64,000 nt of DNA from Nguyenibacter vanlangensis (GTDB taxonomy: Bacteria; Pseudomonadota; Alphaproteobacteria; Acetobacterales; Acetobacteraceae): contig NZ_CP152276.1 in NCBI RefSeq assembly GCF_038719015.1, positions 1,312,001 to 1,376,000 on the forward strand, read 5' to 3'. Position numbers and translations under genes: made by a program. Shown one piece after another: positions 8,063-16,244 of the stretch. A model generated the notes under the pieces. It made no database searches. It was not told where the DNA came from and saw only the letters and a list, made by a program, of their open reading frames with translations. Position 1 is the first letter of the stretch; every line of letters starts with the position of its first letter.

Positions 8063-10423
8063 ATGCGCCCTACCCAATGTCTGCGCGACCAGGCGATCCA
8101 TCGGCCCACATCGGCCATGCGCCCCCGGACGCGTCCGACCTGTCGAACCATGCTGCTGCTTGGCATTTCCTTGCTGGCTGCATGTCCGGATCGCGAGGTC
8201 CACGCGGCCACCGACGCCACGAAGGGCCGCCCCAAGTCCCATGCCGGCGCGACGCATCGCAAGACGACCGCAGGAGCGACACCCGGATCGCCGGCCGCCA
8301 CGATGACTCGGCAGGCAGGAGCGCCCGGCGGCGGGATCGAGCAGATTACCGTCACGTCACAGAAACGCGTGTCCACGGCGCAAAAGACGCCGATTTCCAT
8401 GAGCGTATGGACCGGCAAGGCACTACAGAGCTATGGGATCAACTCGATCAGCGGGTTGTCCGCTATAGCGCCGGATGTCAATCTCCTGGAGACCGGAGGG
8501 GAGGCCGTGATCACCATCCGCGGCATTTCCAGCCATGACACCAGCGAGGTCGGCGACCCCGCGGTGGCGATTTCGACCGATGGCGTCTATACGAATCGCG
8601 GCTACTCGTTCAATTCGACATTCTATGACCTGGACCGTGTCGAGGTAGAGCGCGGCCCCCAGGGAACCTTGAGCGGACGCAATGCCGTCGGCGGGGCAAT
8701 CAATGTCATTACCGCCAAACCGACCATGGAACGCGCGGCGAGCGCGAAGCTGGAATTCGGGAATTATGATGCCGTCAGTTCCTGGGCCATGATCAATCAG
8801 CCGATCAGCGACAAGGTCCAGGTGCGCCTGGCCTTCAATTCCGGCTACCATGACGGGTACCGCGACCTTGGCGCATCGGGCCGCGGCGACGGCGCCAATT
8901 CGATTTCGGGCCGGGCGACGGTCGCGTTCCAGCCGTTCAGCCATTTCAAGGGACTGTTGACCTATCAGGGCACGCATATGGGCGGGGCGGGACAGGCTGT
9001 CTATAACGTGCCATACCAGTTCGACGCTGGCGGGAACCTGATCCACGACATGCCGGTCCTGCCCGAAGGCAATCCATCGCATCTTGCCATTCCGACGACA
9101 CCCCGGCAGAACATGTCCGAGCAGGCGGTGCGCTGGAATTTCGACTATGAACTGCCCTATGTCACCCTGACCTATCTTGGGGGTTATGATTCCATCCATT
9201 TCGTCGCGGTCAACGATAACAGCTCGGATGTTTCGTATTCGCACCAGATCGAATCCTTTAACGCCCATGAGAATCCCAAGACACAGAACCAGGAATTCCG
9301 CATCTCGTCCGACAGCCACTACCGGTTCTTCTGGACGACGGGTTTCTACTATTTCCGTGAGGATAACGACCTGCAGAGCTTCGATTCGATCCCGCTGCCC
9401 CAGAACCCTGCCGCGCGCCCCCTGATCTTCAACTATACGACACTGGCCCGGTCGATGGCCTGGTATGCACATGGCACGTTCAAGATCCTGCCGACGCTGC
9501 GCCTGACGGGCGGCATCCGCTATAACTGGGACCACAAGGTCCGGGCGGGGAATATCATGTTCCCCGCCAATCGGGCCAGCTATCCCTATGAATACGTCAC
9601 CATACCGAATTACGGCCAGGGATCGTGGGACCAGCCGACCTGGCATGCCGGGATCGAATACGACATCACGCCGCGCAACATGGCCTATTTCAAGGTCGAT
9701 ACCGGCTACAAGCCGGGCGGCTTTACGGACCTGAACCAGTACAATCCCGAAAACGTCCGGGCCTATGAACTGGGTCTGAAGAACCGGTTCTGGCATAACC
9801 ATGTGCAGTTCAACATTTCGGGATTCTATGAGAATTACACAGGCCAGCAAGTGGCGCAGATCATCAAGAACTATGGCGGCGGGGGGCAGATCATCGACAA
9901 TGCGGGATCGAGCACCATTTACGGCGTGGATCCGAATCTGATCCTGTCGGTGCCACGGATCGGGCAGTTCGACGTGGATTTCGAGTGGCTGCATGCGCGC
10001 TTCGACAATTTCGACGTCGCGGTGGACAATCCTCTGGCGAACGGGTCCTCAACCACGGTCATGCAGCAATTCGCCGGCAATACGCTGCCGCAGGCCCCTG
10101 CCCTGTCGATCGGTGCCGGATTCAGCCGGTACTGGACGGTACCGACCGGGCGAGTCCGCACGGACATCCGGACCAAATTCCAGAGCAGCAGCTATTTCTA
10201 CTTTACCAATTCCGCCGATACAAAGCAGAAGAGCTATACGAACACGACGGCGTTTGCGGAATATGTTCCGGACCGGGGCCACTGGCGCGCGCAGGTCTTC
10301 ATCCGCAACATCGAGAATGCACGGATTTTCGTGAACGCCGCCGAAAACGGCTATGCCGACGCCTACAGCTATTCCTTCGCGCCGCCGCGCACCTTCGGCG
10401 GGTCGGTTTCCGTCGATTTCTGA
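8063..10423 (+). CDS. TonB-dependent outer-membrane receptor
   Basis: This 786-residue protein has a long signal region (hydrophobic TMLLLGISLLAAC near residues 29-41), a TonB box (IEQITVTSQK), a plug domain with VERGPQGTLSGRNAVGGAIN, and a large beta barrel closing with SVDF. Plug and barrel are typical of the FecA/CirA-type receptors found in sugar-utilisation loci. ATG 8063 is chosen because AAGGA at 8051-8055 is well spaced; an in-frame upstream ATG at 8000 would place the operator inside the gene. The protein should take up a large glycoside or oligosaccharide using TonB energy. Confidence 0.88.
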   Translation: MRPTQCLRDQAIHRPTSAMRPRTRPTCRTMLLLGISLLAACPDREVHAATDATKGRPKSHAGATHRKTTAGATPGSPAATMTRQAGAPGGGIEQITVTSQKRVSTAQKTPISMSVWTGKALQSYGINSISGLSAIAPDVNLLETGGEAVITIRGISSHDTSEVGDPAVAISTDGVYTNRGYSFNSTFYDLDRVEVERGPQGTLSGRNAVGGAINVITAKPTMERAASAKLEFGNYDAVSSWAMINQPISDKVQVRLAFNSGYHDGYRDLGASGRGDGANSISGRATVAFQPFSHFKGLLTYQGTHMGGAGQAVYNVPYQFDAGGNLIHDMPVLPEGNPSHLAIPTTPRQNMSEQAVRWNFDYELPYVTLTYLGGYDSIHFVAVNDNSSDVSYSHQIESFNAHENPKTQNQEFRISSDSHYRFFWTTGFYYFREDNDLQSFDSIPLPQNPAARPLIFNYTTLARSMAWYAHGTFKILPTLRLTGGIRYNWDHKVRAGNIMFPANRASYPYEYVTIPNYGQGSWDQPTWHAGIEYDITPRNMAYFKVDTGYKPGGFTDLNQYNPENVRAYELGLKNRFWHNHVQFNISGFYENYTGQQVAQIIKNYGGGGQIIDNAGSSTIYGVDPNLILSVPRIGQFDVDFEWLHARFDNFDVAVDNPLANGSSTTVMQQFAGNTLPQAPALSIGAGFSRYWTVPTGRVRTDIRTKFQSSSYFYFTNSADTKQKSYTNTTAFAEYVPDRGHWRAQVFIRNIENARIFVNAAENGYADAYSYSFAPPRTFGGSVSVDF

Positions 10424-10436
10424 AGAGGACCTGATC

Positions 10437-12149
10437 GTGGACCATGCCGATCCGGGCAACCGGCCGCCCATGCCATTCAGCCCCGACAAGGACTATGACG
10501 TGCTGGTCGTCGGTTCGGGCGCGGCCGGAAGCTTTGCCGCGAAGGAACTGACAGAACGCGGGCTGAGCGTCGTACTGCTGGAAGCAGGCCCGGAGATCAC
10601 CACGGCGCATTTTCCGCCCATGGGCGAAACGGCGCCGCGAAAGGACATCAATATATGGGAACGGGCCAGGGCGACGCTGAAGGGACAGTCGGTCCAGGCG
10701 CGCGCCGCTTTTTTTAGCGAACAATTCGCATCCTTCTTCGTCAATGACAGGATGAATCCCTATACGACGCCGCGCGACGCCCCCTTTCTGTGGATTCGCG
10801 GCCGCCAGAGCGGCGGCCGGCTGCACAGTTTCGGGCGCGTCCTGCTGCGCTGGACAGACGACGATTTCAAAGGGGCGAGCCGGACCGGCGTGGGCGAGGA
10901 TTGGCCGCTATCCTATGCCGACCTGGAGCCTTATTATGATTTTGTCGAGACTTATCTCGGCGTTTACGGCAATGCAGACCAGGTGCCGAACCTGCCTGAC
11001 GGAAAGTTCGCGGCCCCGGCCGCCCTGACCCCGGCGGAAGAGGCGTTCAGGCATCGGCTGGAGCACGACTGGCCGGGCTGGCGCGCGACGTCATGGCGGT
11101 ACGTGGCGCCGGATATCCTGCGGGTGCCGAAGCCGCTGCGCGCGGCGCTGGCGACCGGCCGCCTGGCACTGCGAGCCGATGCGATCGTCCGCCGAGTGAT
11201 GACCGATCCGGTCTCGGGCCTGGCGACGGGGGCGGTTTTCACGGATCGGCTGACCCGCCAGGACGTCGTCGTGCGTGCCGGCGCCGTGATGCTGTGCGCC
11301 TCGCCGATCGAGAGCATCCGGCTGCTGCTGAATTCGGCCTGCGCGCGCCATCCACAGGGTGTCGGCAATGCCTCGGGGATACTGGGCCGGTATTTCATGG
11401 ACCAGCTTCCGTGCCTGGCCTTCGGCGCCTATCCGGCGGCGCGCGGCTGGGTACTGGACCGCTCGGCGCCCGCCGATCCGTTCTATGCTCCGTCGGGCGG
11501 ACTCTATATCCCGCGGGCGGAGGAACGCACCGGCGCCGCCCGGCCTTTTTCCGGAGGCTTCACATATCAGGGGACGATCGGCCGTTCGCAAGTCGCGGAC
11601 GACGTGGCCAGCCGCCTGTCCTTCTTCGGTTTCGGGCAGATGCAGCCCTATGCGGATAATCGCGTGACGCTGGATGTGCGCCGCAAGGACGCCTGGGGCA
11701 TTCCGGTGCCACATATTCGCTGCGTACCGCATGCCAACGAGATCGCATTGCTGCAGGCGCAGGAGGACACGATGCTGGAGATGATCCGGGCGATGGGCGG
11801 CGAGACGGAATTCATCGGCTCGCCCCTGGGGTTGCGGGAATTCGGGCGCGGCGCGTTTCCCGATGCCGATCCGCTCAGCCGGTTCATGTTCCGCCGGTGG
11901 TTCGGCCGTACGATGTGCATGGGGGCAGCCATCCATGAAAGCGGCGGCGCCCGCATGGGCACCGCCCCCGGGCGTTCCGTGCTGAACGCCCATAACCAGT
12001 GCTGGGACGTGCCGAATCTGTATGTAACGGACGCCAGCGCGTTTCCGACCGGGGGCAGCGTGGGCACCACCTTGACCGTCATGGCGCTGACCGTCCGCGC
12101 CTGTGCCCATCTGGCCGACGGCCATCCCTTCCGCGCGCAGCGCGCTTGA
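10437..12149 (+). CDS. GMC-family FAD oxidoreductase
   Basis: This 570-residue flavoprotein has an N-terminal dinucleotide fold (VLVVGSGAAGSFAAKEL) and the GMC C-terminal domain. The first catalytic histidine is in IHESGGARMG. The second catalytic position, normally Asn or His in an NPTLT context, reads SVGTTLT, so the expected Asn is Gly. GMC enzymes oxidise sugar or alcohol hydroxyls and reduce a quinone, cytochrome or oxygen. The GTG start at 10437 follows AAGAGG; ATG 10470 is an alternative. No small gamma subunit or cytochrome gene is adjacent. Its pairing with a TIM-barrel isomerase resembles C-glycoside or 3-keto-glycoside pathways. Confidence 0.82.
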   Translation: MDHADPGNRPPMPFSPDKDYDVLVVGSGAAGSFAAKELTERGLSVVLLEAGPEITTAHFPPMGETAPRKDINIWERARATLKGQSVQARAAFFSEQFASFFVNDRMNPYTTPRDAPFLWIRGRQSGGRLHSFGRVLLRWTDDDFKGASRTGVGEDWPLSYADLEPYYDFVETYLGVYGNADQVPNLPDGKFAAPAALTPAEEAFRHRLEHDWPGWRATSWRYVAPDILRVPKPLRAALATGRLALRADAIVRRVMTDPVSGLATGAVFTDRLTRQDVVVRAGAVMLCASPIESIRLLLNSACARHPQGVGNASGILGRYFMDQLPCLAFGAYPAARGWVLDRSAPADPFYAPSGGLYIPRAEERTGAARPFSGGFTYQGTIGRSQVADDVASRLSFFGFGQMQPYADNRVTLDVRRKDAWGIPVPHIRCVPHANEIALLQAQEDTMLEMIRAMGGETEFIGSPLGLREFGRGAFPDADPLSRFMFRRWFGRTMCMGAAIHESGGARMGTAPGRSVLNAHNQCWDVPNLYVTDASAFPTGGSVGTTLTVMALTVRACAHLADGHPFRAQRA

Positions 12150-12170
12150 TCCACGCAGGAGCATCCAGCC

Positions 12171-13094
12171 ATGGCATTCGGTGTCGACCTGGTGACATTC
12201 TACCATCCGTCGTTCTGGGGTGTTTCGGATTATGCCCAGATCGCCGCACTGGCAGGCCGGGACCTGCCGGCCTTTTGGAACAAGCTTTTCGATGCAGTCC
12301 GCGACTCGGGGGTACGCGGTGTGGAGACAACCTTTTCCCCGTTTCACTGGCGCGACGCGGTCGCCGCGTTCGGTTCGGCCGAGGCGGTCGCGACGGCGCT
12401 GACGGCGCGCGGATTGACCCTGGCCAGCGGCTTCCTGGTCGATCTGGATCGCGAGGCCGACCTGGCATCGGCGGCTGCCCAGGCACGCATTCTGGCCGAG
12501 GCGCGCGACTATGCCCGGTTTATCCGTGCGTGCGGCGGCGGCGTGATGGTCGTCGGCATGCCCTGCCGCCGCACCTTCCTGTTGGAACCGGTCAGGGTCG
12601 TGGACCTGGCCATGGCGGCGCCCCTGGCGGATTTCATCAATCGCCTGGGCATCGAGACCGCACGCGAAGGCGTACGGCTGGCGCTGCATACCGAAGCGCA
12701 CAGCGTGTTCTGCGCGCCGCGCGACATAGACCTGTTCATGCTGCTAACCGATCCGCGCTATGTCCATTTCTGCCCCGATTCCGCACATATCGCCCTGGAG
12801 GGCGGCGATCCGGTTGCCGTCGCGGCGCGGCATCAGGAGCGGATCTGCATCGCGCACTGGAAGGACGCGACGGCCGGCATGCCGATCGATACCGTGATTA
12901 ACGCCGGTATTCATGATCGCCACAAACCGTTTTTCTGCCCGATGGGAGAGGGTATAGTCGCCTGGGATCGCTGGGCCGACCTGATCCGGGCGCGCGGTGA
13001 CGCGATGTGGTCGATCCTGGAACTGGACGCAGCGCCCGATCCGGTCGCGGCGATCCGTGCCGGCCACGCTTATGCCGGTTCACTGACCTGCTAA
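12171..13094 (+). CDS. Sugar phosphate isomerase/epimerase-like TIM-barrel protein
   Basis: This 307-residue protein belongs to the xylose-isomerase-like / AP-endonuclease-2 TIM-barrel superfamily. Likely metal ligands are in GVETTFSPFHW (Glu), LALHTEAHS, FCPDSAHIAL (Asp, His), IAHWKD and the C-terminal SILELD (Glu). It starts 21 bp after the GMC gene and is probably cotranscribed. Family members isomerise or epimerise sugars or act on keto-sugars; CarB/DgpB-type C-glycoside deglycosidases share the fold. The link to keto-sugar chemistry here is inferred from the neighbouring oxidoreductase. Confidence 0.75.
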   Translation: MAFGVDLVTFYHPSFWGVSDYAQIAALAGRDLPAFWNKLFDAVRDSGVRGVETTFSPFHWRDAVAAFGSAEAVATALTARGLTLASGFLVDLDREADLASAAAQARILAEARDYARFIRACGGGVMVVGMPCRRTFLLEPVRVVDLAMAAPLADFINRLGIETAREGVRLALHTEAHSVFCAPRDIDLFMLLTDPRYVHFCPDSAHIALEGGDPVAVAARHQERICIAHWKDATAGMPIDTVINAGIHDRHKPFFCPMGEGIVAWDRWADLIRARGDAMWSILELDAAPDPVAAIRAGHAYAGSLTC

Positions 13095-13112
13095 CCCGCG
13101 CCGTTGCGCGGG
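13095..13112 (+). terminator. Stem-loop directly after the isomerase gene
   Basis: CCCGCGC-CGTT-GCGCGGG forms a perfect seven-base-pair stem immediately after the stop codon. It lacks a T-tract, so it may stabilise the 3' end or act with Rho instead of terminating alone. Confidence 0.4.
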
Positions 13113-13271
13113 GTCCGGCGCGTGGTGACGGATATCATGCCGATTTGTTTGACAGCATGATCGTTATTGATCGTTTTAACATATTTTTTGCTTGCGAACG
13201 ATTTCTTTCCCAGGGCATGTCGTCTGCCGGCATGATAGGCGGGCCGGTGCGGCCGCGATGGGAGGGATGGC

Positions 13272-14060
13272 ATGAAGATCATGGTGCGGGCGGATGACGG
13301 GCAGGTCGCGTCGGTCGCGGCGCGGCTGATCGCCGAGCAGGTCAAGGCGCGGCCCGGCAGCGTGCTGGGGCTGGCCACCGGGCGGACGATGGAGCGGGTC
13401 TATGCCGAGCTGGTCGCCATCGCGCGGGCCGAGGCGATCGATTTTTCCCGCTGCCGCAGCTTCAACCTGGATGAATATGTGGGCCTGCCGGCCGGCAGCG
13501 TGCATTCCTATCGCGCCTATATGGAGGCGCATCTGTTCCGCCACATCGATATCCGGCCGGAGAACACCATGCTGCCGGACGGAATGGCCGCCGACCTGGA
13601 GAGCGAGGCGGCGCGGTACGACGCGGCGATCCGGGAGGCCGGCGGGATCGACCTGCAACTGGCCGGGATCGGCGAGACCGGCCATATCGGCTTCAACGAG
13701 CCGCTGTCGCCGCTGGCGTCGCGCACGCGGGCGATCACCCTGGCGCCGGGCACGCGGCGGCAGAATGCCGGCCTGTTCGGCGGCGACGTCGATGCCGTGC
13801 CCCGCCGCGCGCTGACCATGGGGGTGGGGGTGATCCTGGAAGCGCGGCAGGTGGTGCTGGTGGCGACCGGCGCGGCCAAGGCCGCCATCCTGGCCCGGGC
13901 GGTCGAGGGGCCGGTCACGTCGATGATCAGCGCCAGCGCCCTGCAATTCCATGCCAACTGCCTGGTGATCGCCGACGAACCGGCCGCCGCCCAACTGCAG
14001 CACCGCGATTACTACGACAGCATGGTCGCGACCGATCCGGAATTCGCGCCCTTTCGCTGA
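13272..14060 (+). CDS. nagB: Glucosamine-6-phosphate deaminase
   Basis: This 262-residue protein converts glucosamine-6-phosphate to fructose-6-phosphate and ammonia in the cytoplasm. Family motifs are LGLATGRTMERVY, the catalytic SFNLDEYVGL, and GIGETGHIGFNEP with the active-site His and Glu, then PLASRTRAITL. The general-base region differs: E. coli has GNDGH with Asp141, Bacillus-type enzymes have Asn there, and this protein has Thr (GETGH). GGAGG stands 6 bp before the ATG and a TTGACA hexamer occurs at 13149-13154. No nagA or PTS gene is nearby; it may serve the glycoside locus. Confidence 0.85.
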   Translation: MKIMVRADDGQVASVAARLIAEQVKARPGSVLGLATGRTMERVYAELVAIARAEAIDFSRCRSFNLDEYVGLPAGSVHSYRAYMEAHLFRHIDIRPENTMLPDGMAADLESEAARYDAAIREAGGIDLQLAGIGETGHIGFNEPLSPLASRTRAITLAPGTRRQNAGLFGGDVDAVPRRALTMGVGVILEARQVVLVATGAAKAAILARAVEGPVTSMISASALQFHANCLVIADEPAAAQLQHRDYYDSMVATDPEFAPFR

Positions 14061-14072
14061 GCGGCGCGGCCG

Positions 14073-14504
14073 TCAGTCCTGCCGGGCGTCGAAGGTGCGC
14101 TGCGCGACCTCGATCGTATCGGTGTGGGCCAGTGCCCAGTCGCCCAGCGCCTGCACCGGCGCGCGCAGGGAATGACCCAGTTCGGTCAAGTTATATTCCA
14201 CGCGCGGCGGGATGGTCGGGTAGATGGTGCGCGTCACCAGACCGTCGCGTTCGAGCCCGCGCAGGGTCAGGGTGAGCATACGCTGGGAAATTCCGCCGAC
14301 CATGCGCCGGATTTCGTTGAAGCGCCGCGGCCCGCCGCCCAGCATCATGACGATCAGGACGCTCCATTTGTCGCCCACCCGGGCCAGCACGCGGCTGACC
14401 TTGCGGCAATCGCCGCCCATCGGGTCGTGGAGCGGCGCCGCGTCCGGGGATGCCGCGTCCGGGGATGGGGGTGGGGTAGTCACATCGCTGTTCCCGCGTA
14501 TCAA
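14073..14504 (-). CDS. HxlR-family transcriptional regulator
   Basis: This 143-residue winged-helix protein has the HxlR signature: a Cys-containing N terminus (GGDCRKVSRVLARVGDKWSV), then GGGPRRFNEIRRMVGGIS and the wing segment. The start is a TTG at 14504, supported by a perfect AAGGAGG seven bases upstream. The first residues include SPDAA twice, from a 15-bp tandem duplication. It is divergent from the azoreductase gene with an 85-bp shared control region. HxlR proteins commonly sense quinones, electrophiles or aldehydes through the conserved cysteine and regulate adjacent azoreductases, so that role is likely. Confidence 0.85.
   Translation of the reverse strand: MIRGNSDVTTPPPSPDAASPDAAPLHDPMGGDCRKVSRVLARVGDKWSVLIVMMLGGGPRRFNEIRRMVGGISQRMLTLTLRGLERDGLVTRTIYPTIPPRVEYNLTELGHSLRAPVQALGDWALAHTDTIEVAQRTFDARQD
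14437..14466 (-). repeat. 15-bp tandem duplication, in frame
   Basis: GCCGCGTCCGGGGAT is present at 14437-14451 and again at 14452-14466. It duplicates the pentapeptide SPDAA in the N-terminal tail of the HxlR regulator. Confidence 0.95.
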
Positions 14505-14511
14505 AAATGTG

Positions 14512-14518
14512 CCTCCTT
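14512..14518 (-). promoter_or_regulatory. Ribosome-binding site that fixes a TTG start
   Basis: On the minus strand AAGGAGG occupies 14518-14512 and is followed after seven bases by TTG at 14504-14502. No ATG is available at a suitable distance, so this site decides the start of the HxlR regulator. Confidence 0.75.
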
Positions 14519-14549
14519 GCGCGTCCGACGGACAGTAGCAAACATAGCC

Positions 14550-14570
14550 CCGGTTACAAACCTATACCGG
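14550..14570. promoter_or_regulatory. Candidate HxlR operator
   Basis: CCGGT at 14550-14554 and ACCGG at 14566-14570 form an inverted repeat with an 11-base spacer, 20 bp before the azoreductase ATG. It is the only clear dyad in the divergent promoter. Assignment to the adjacent regulator is inference. Confidence 0.4.
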
Positions 14571-14589
14571 AACATGCCGAGGAGATATC

Positions 14590-15198
14590 ATGACGAACCT
14601 GCTTCATCTCGATGCGAGCATCCTGCCGGCGGACAGTTCGGTCAGCCGTACGATCTCGGCCGCCGTGGTGGCGCGGCTGTCGGGGCTGAACCCCGCGCTG
14701 AAAATCGTGCGGCGCGACCTGGTCGCCGATCCGCTGGCCCATATGACGCTGGCCAGCCTGCCGCCCGCCCATCCGGCGTCCGTTCCCGGCGGTGAGGCCG
14801 CGCGTGCCGCCAGCGCCGCGGTGCTGGAGGAATTCCTGGCGGCGGACATCGTGGTGATCGGCGCGCCGATGTATAATTTCACCATTCCGACCCAGTTGAA
14901 GGCGTGGATCGACCGGATCCTGGTGCCGGGGCAGACCTTTCGCTACGGGCCGGACGGGGTGGCCGGGCTGGCCGCCGGCAAGCGGGTGATCGCCGTTCTG
15001 TCGCATGGCGGTTTCTACGGCGAGGACACGCCCTATGCCGCGGCGGAACATACCGGCAGCTATCTGCGTGCCGTGCTGGGCTTTATCGGCATCGCCGCCC
15101 CCGAATTCATCCTGGCCGAGGGGATCGCCCGGGGCGAGGCGCAGCGGGCCGCATCGCTGGAAGCCGCGCACGGGGCGGTCGCGGCGCTGACGCTGTAA
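14590..15198 (+). CDS. azoR: FMN-dependent NADH-azoreductase
   Basis: This 202-residue flavodoxin-fold enzyme reduces azo bonds and quinones with NADH and FMN. Visible motifs are LHLDASI at the N terminus, the FMN-binding [18 protein letters not shown] around residue 95, and SHGGFYG. Length matches E. coli AzoR (about 200 residues). GAGGAG precedes the ATG. It is divergent from the HxlR regulator, a common arrangement for quinone or electrophile defence. The last 97 bp of the gene region recur 3 kb downstream (18117-18212). Confidence 0.9.
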   Translation: MTNLLHLDASILPADSSVSRTISAAVVARLSGLNPALKIVRRDLVADPLAHMTLASLPPAHPASVPGGEAARAASAAVLEEFLAADIVVIGAPMYNFTIPTQLKAWIDRILVPGQTFRYGPDGVAGLAAGKRVIAVLSHGGFYGEDTPYAAAEHTGSYLRAVLGFIGIAAPEFILAEGIARGEAQRAASLEAAHGAVAALTL

Positions 15199-15214
15199 GC
15201 GCCGGCCGCGGGCG
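15118..15214 (+). repeat. azoR 3' end, copy 1 of a 97-bp direct repeat
   Basis: This stretch covers the last 27 codons of azoR and 16 bp beyond the stop. A near-identical copy, with a one-base deletion and a few substitutions, is at 18117-18212. The repeat ends exactly where the AraC gene's stop codon begins (15215). Confidence 0.9.
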
Positions 15215-16150
15215 TCATAGCGCACGACGGAAGGCCGTCGGCGTCACGCCAATCTGCTTGCGAAAACGCGTGGCAAAGGCTGAGGGCGTTTCATAACCCA
15301 CCGCCAGCGCCACGTCGGTGATGGACAATTCCGGGCCAGCGAGCAACTGGCACGCACGTTCGATCCGTAGCGTGACAAGCCATTCGTGTGGTGTTCTGCC
15401 CGTCGCCTGCCGAAACGCGGTGCAGAAATGAAACCGGCTGAGGCCCACCAGACCGGCGAGACGATCGAGGCCGATCGACTCGTCGAGGTGCGCGCGCATG
15501 TAATCCGTGACCTTGCGCACCTGCCAGTCGGCCAGGCCACGGCGGTCGACCGCGGGTTCGAGGGCCTTGAACGAGGAATGCCCCCGCATAAGCTGGGTAC
15601 ACAGCAAATCGGTGGCCTGCTCCACGAACAGCCGCGCCGAGGGATCGGCTGCCGCGGCTTCGCGGCCCAGCATCTCCATCACGCGGGCCGCCACAGGATC
15701 GTCGAAACTCACTCGAGCCAGCAATTCTACCGATTTTCCACCAGCCAGTTGGTCGGCACAATCCTGCAATCGCGCGCGGGTCAGGAAAACGTGACTGACA
15801 TTGATCGGCCCAGCGATGTCCCATCGCCCGTCATGTCCCTCGGGGATGATGGTGATCGTGCCCGCCCGTGTCGCTCCCGCCAGGCGCTGCTGCCCGACGC
15901 GCCACACGATGTCCTGCGGATCACCGTAGTACGTGATGACGACATGACCTTCCATGCCGGGCAGACGGTCGTGCAAGGCCCCATGGCCCCACCGGCCGGT
16001 CAACCGGGTTTCCCCCCGCAACGCATCACCCATTATCGGCGGTGCCCGGTCGAGGATGCGGGCCAGTTCCTCCGGTGCCTTTCCGAACCGCATCGCGGCA
16101 TCCGTCATGTCACGCATTCCCCGCCGGCGATCCCGACCGGCGATCACCAT
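15215..16150 (-). CDS. AraC-family transcriptional regulator
   Basis: This 311-residue protein has an N-terminal cupin-like sensor domain (GHGALHDRLPGMEGHVVITY region) and a C-terminal double helix-turn-helix: DESIGLDRLAGLVGLSRFHF, then SITDVALAVGYETPSAFATR and the RFRKQIGVTPTAFRRAL end. ATG 16150 lacks a good ribosome site; ATG 16108, with GGGGA upstream, is a possible shorter start. It lies 94 bp downstream of the SDR gene on the same strand and may regulate it. The effector is unknown. Confidence 0.82.
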   Translation of the reverse strand: MVIAGRDRRRGMRDMTDAAMRFGKAPEELARILDRAPPIMGDALRGETRLTGRWGHGALHDRLPGMEGHVVITYYGDPQDIVWRVGQQRLAGATRAGTITIIPEGHDGRWDIAGPINVSHVFLTRARLQDCADQLAGGKSVELLARVSFDDPVAARVMEMLGREAAAADPSARLFVEQATDLLCTQLMRGHSSFKALEPAVDRRGLADWQVRKVTDYMRAHLDESIGLDRLAGLVGLSRFHFCTAFRQATGRTPHEWLVTLRIERACQLLAGPELSITDVALAVGYETPSAFATRFRKQIGVTPTAFRRAL

Positions 16151-16244
16151 GTTGACGGGGTCTTAGCGTGAAACGGCATCACACACCATCTGTCCGGACC
16201 GGCAGGCCATGCCTGGCAGATCGGTTCGGCGTGACGACGAACGG

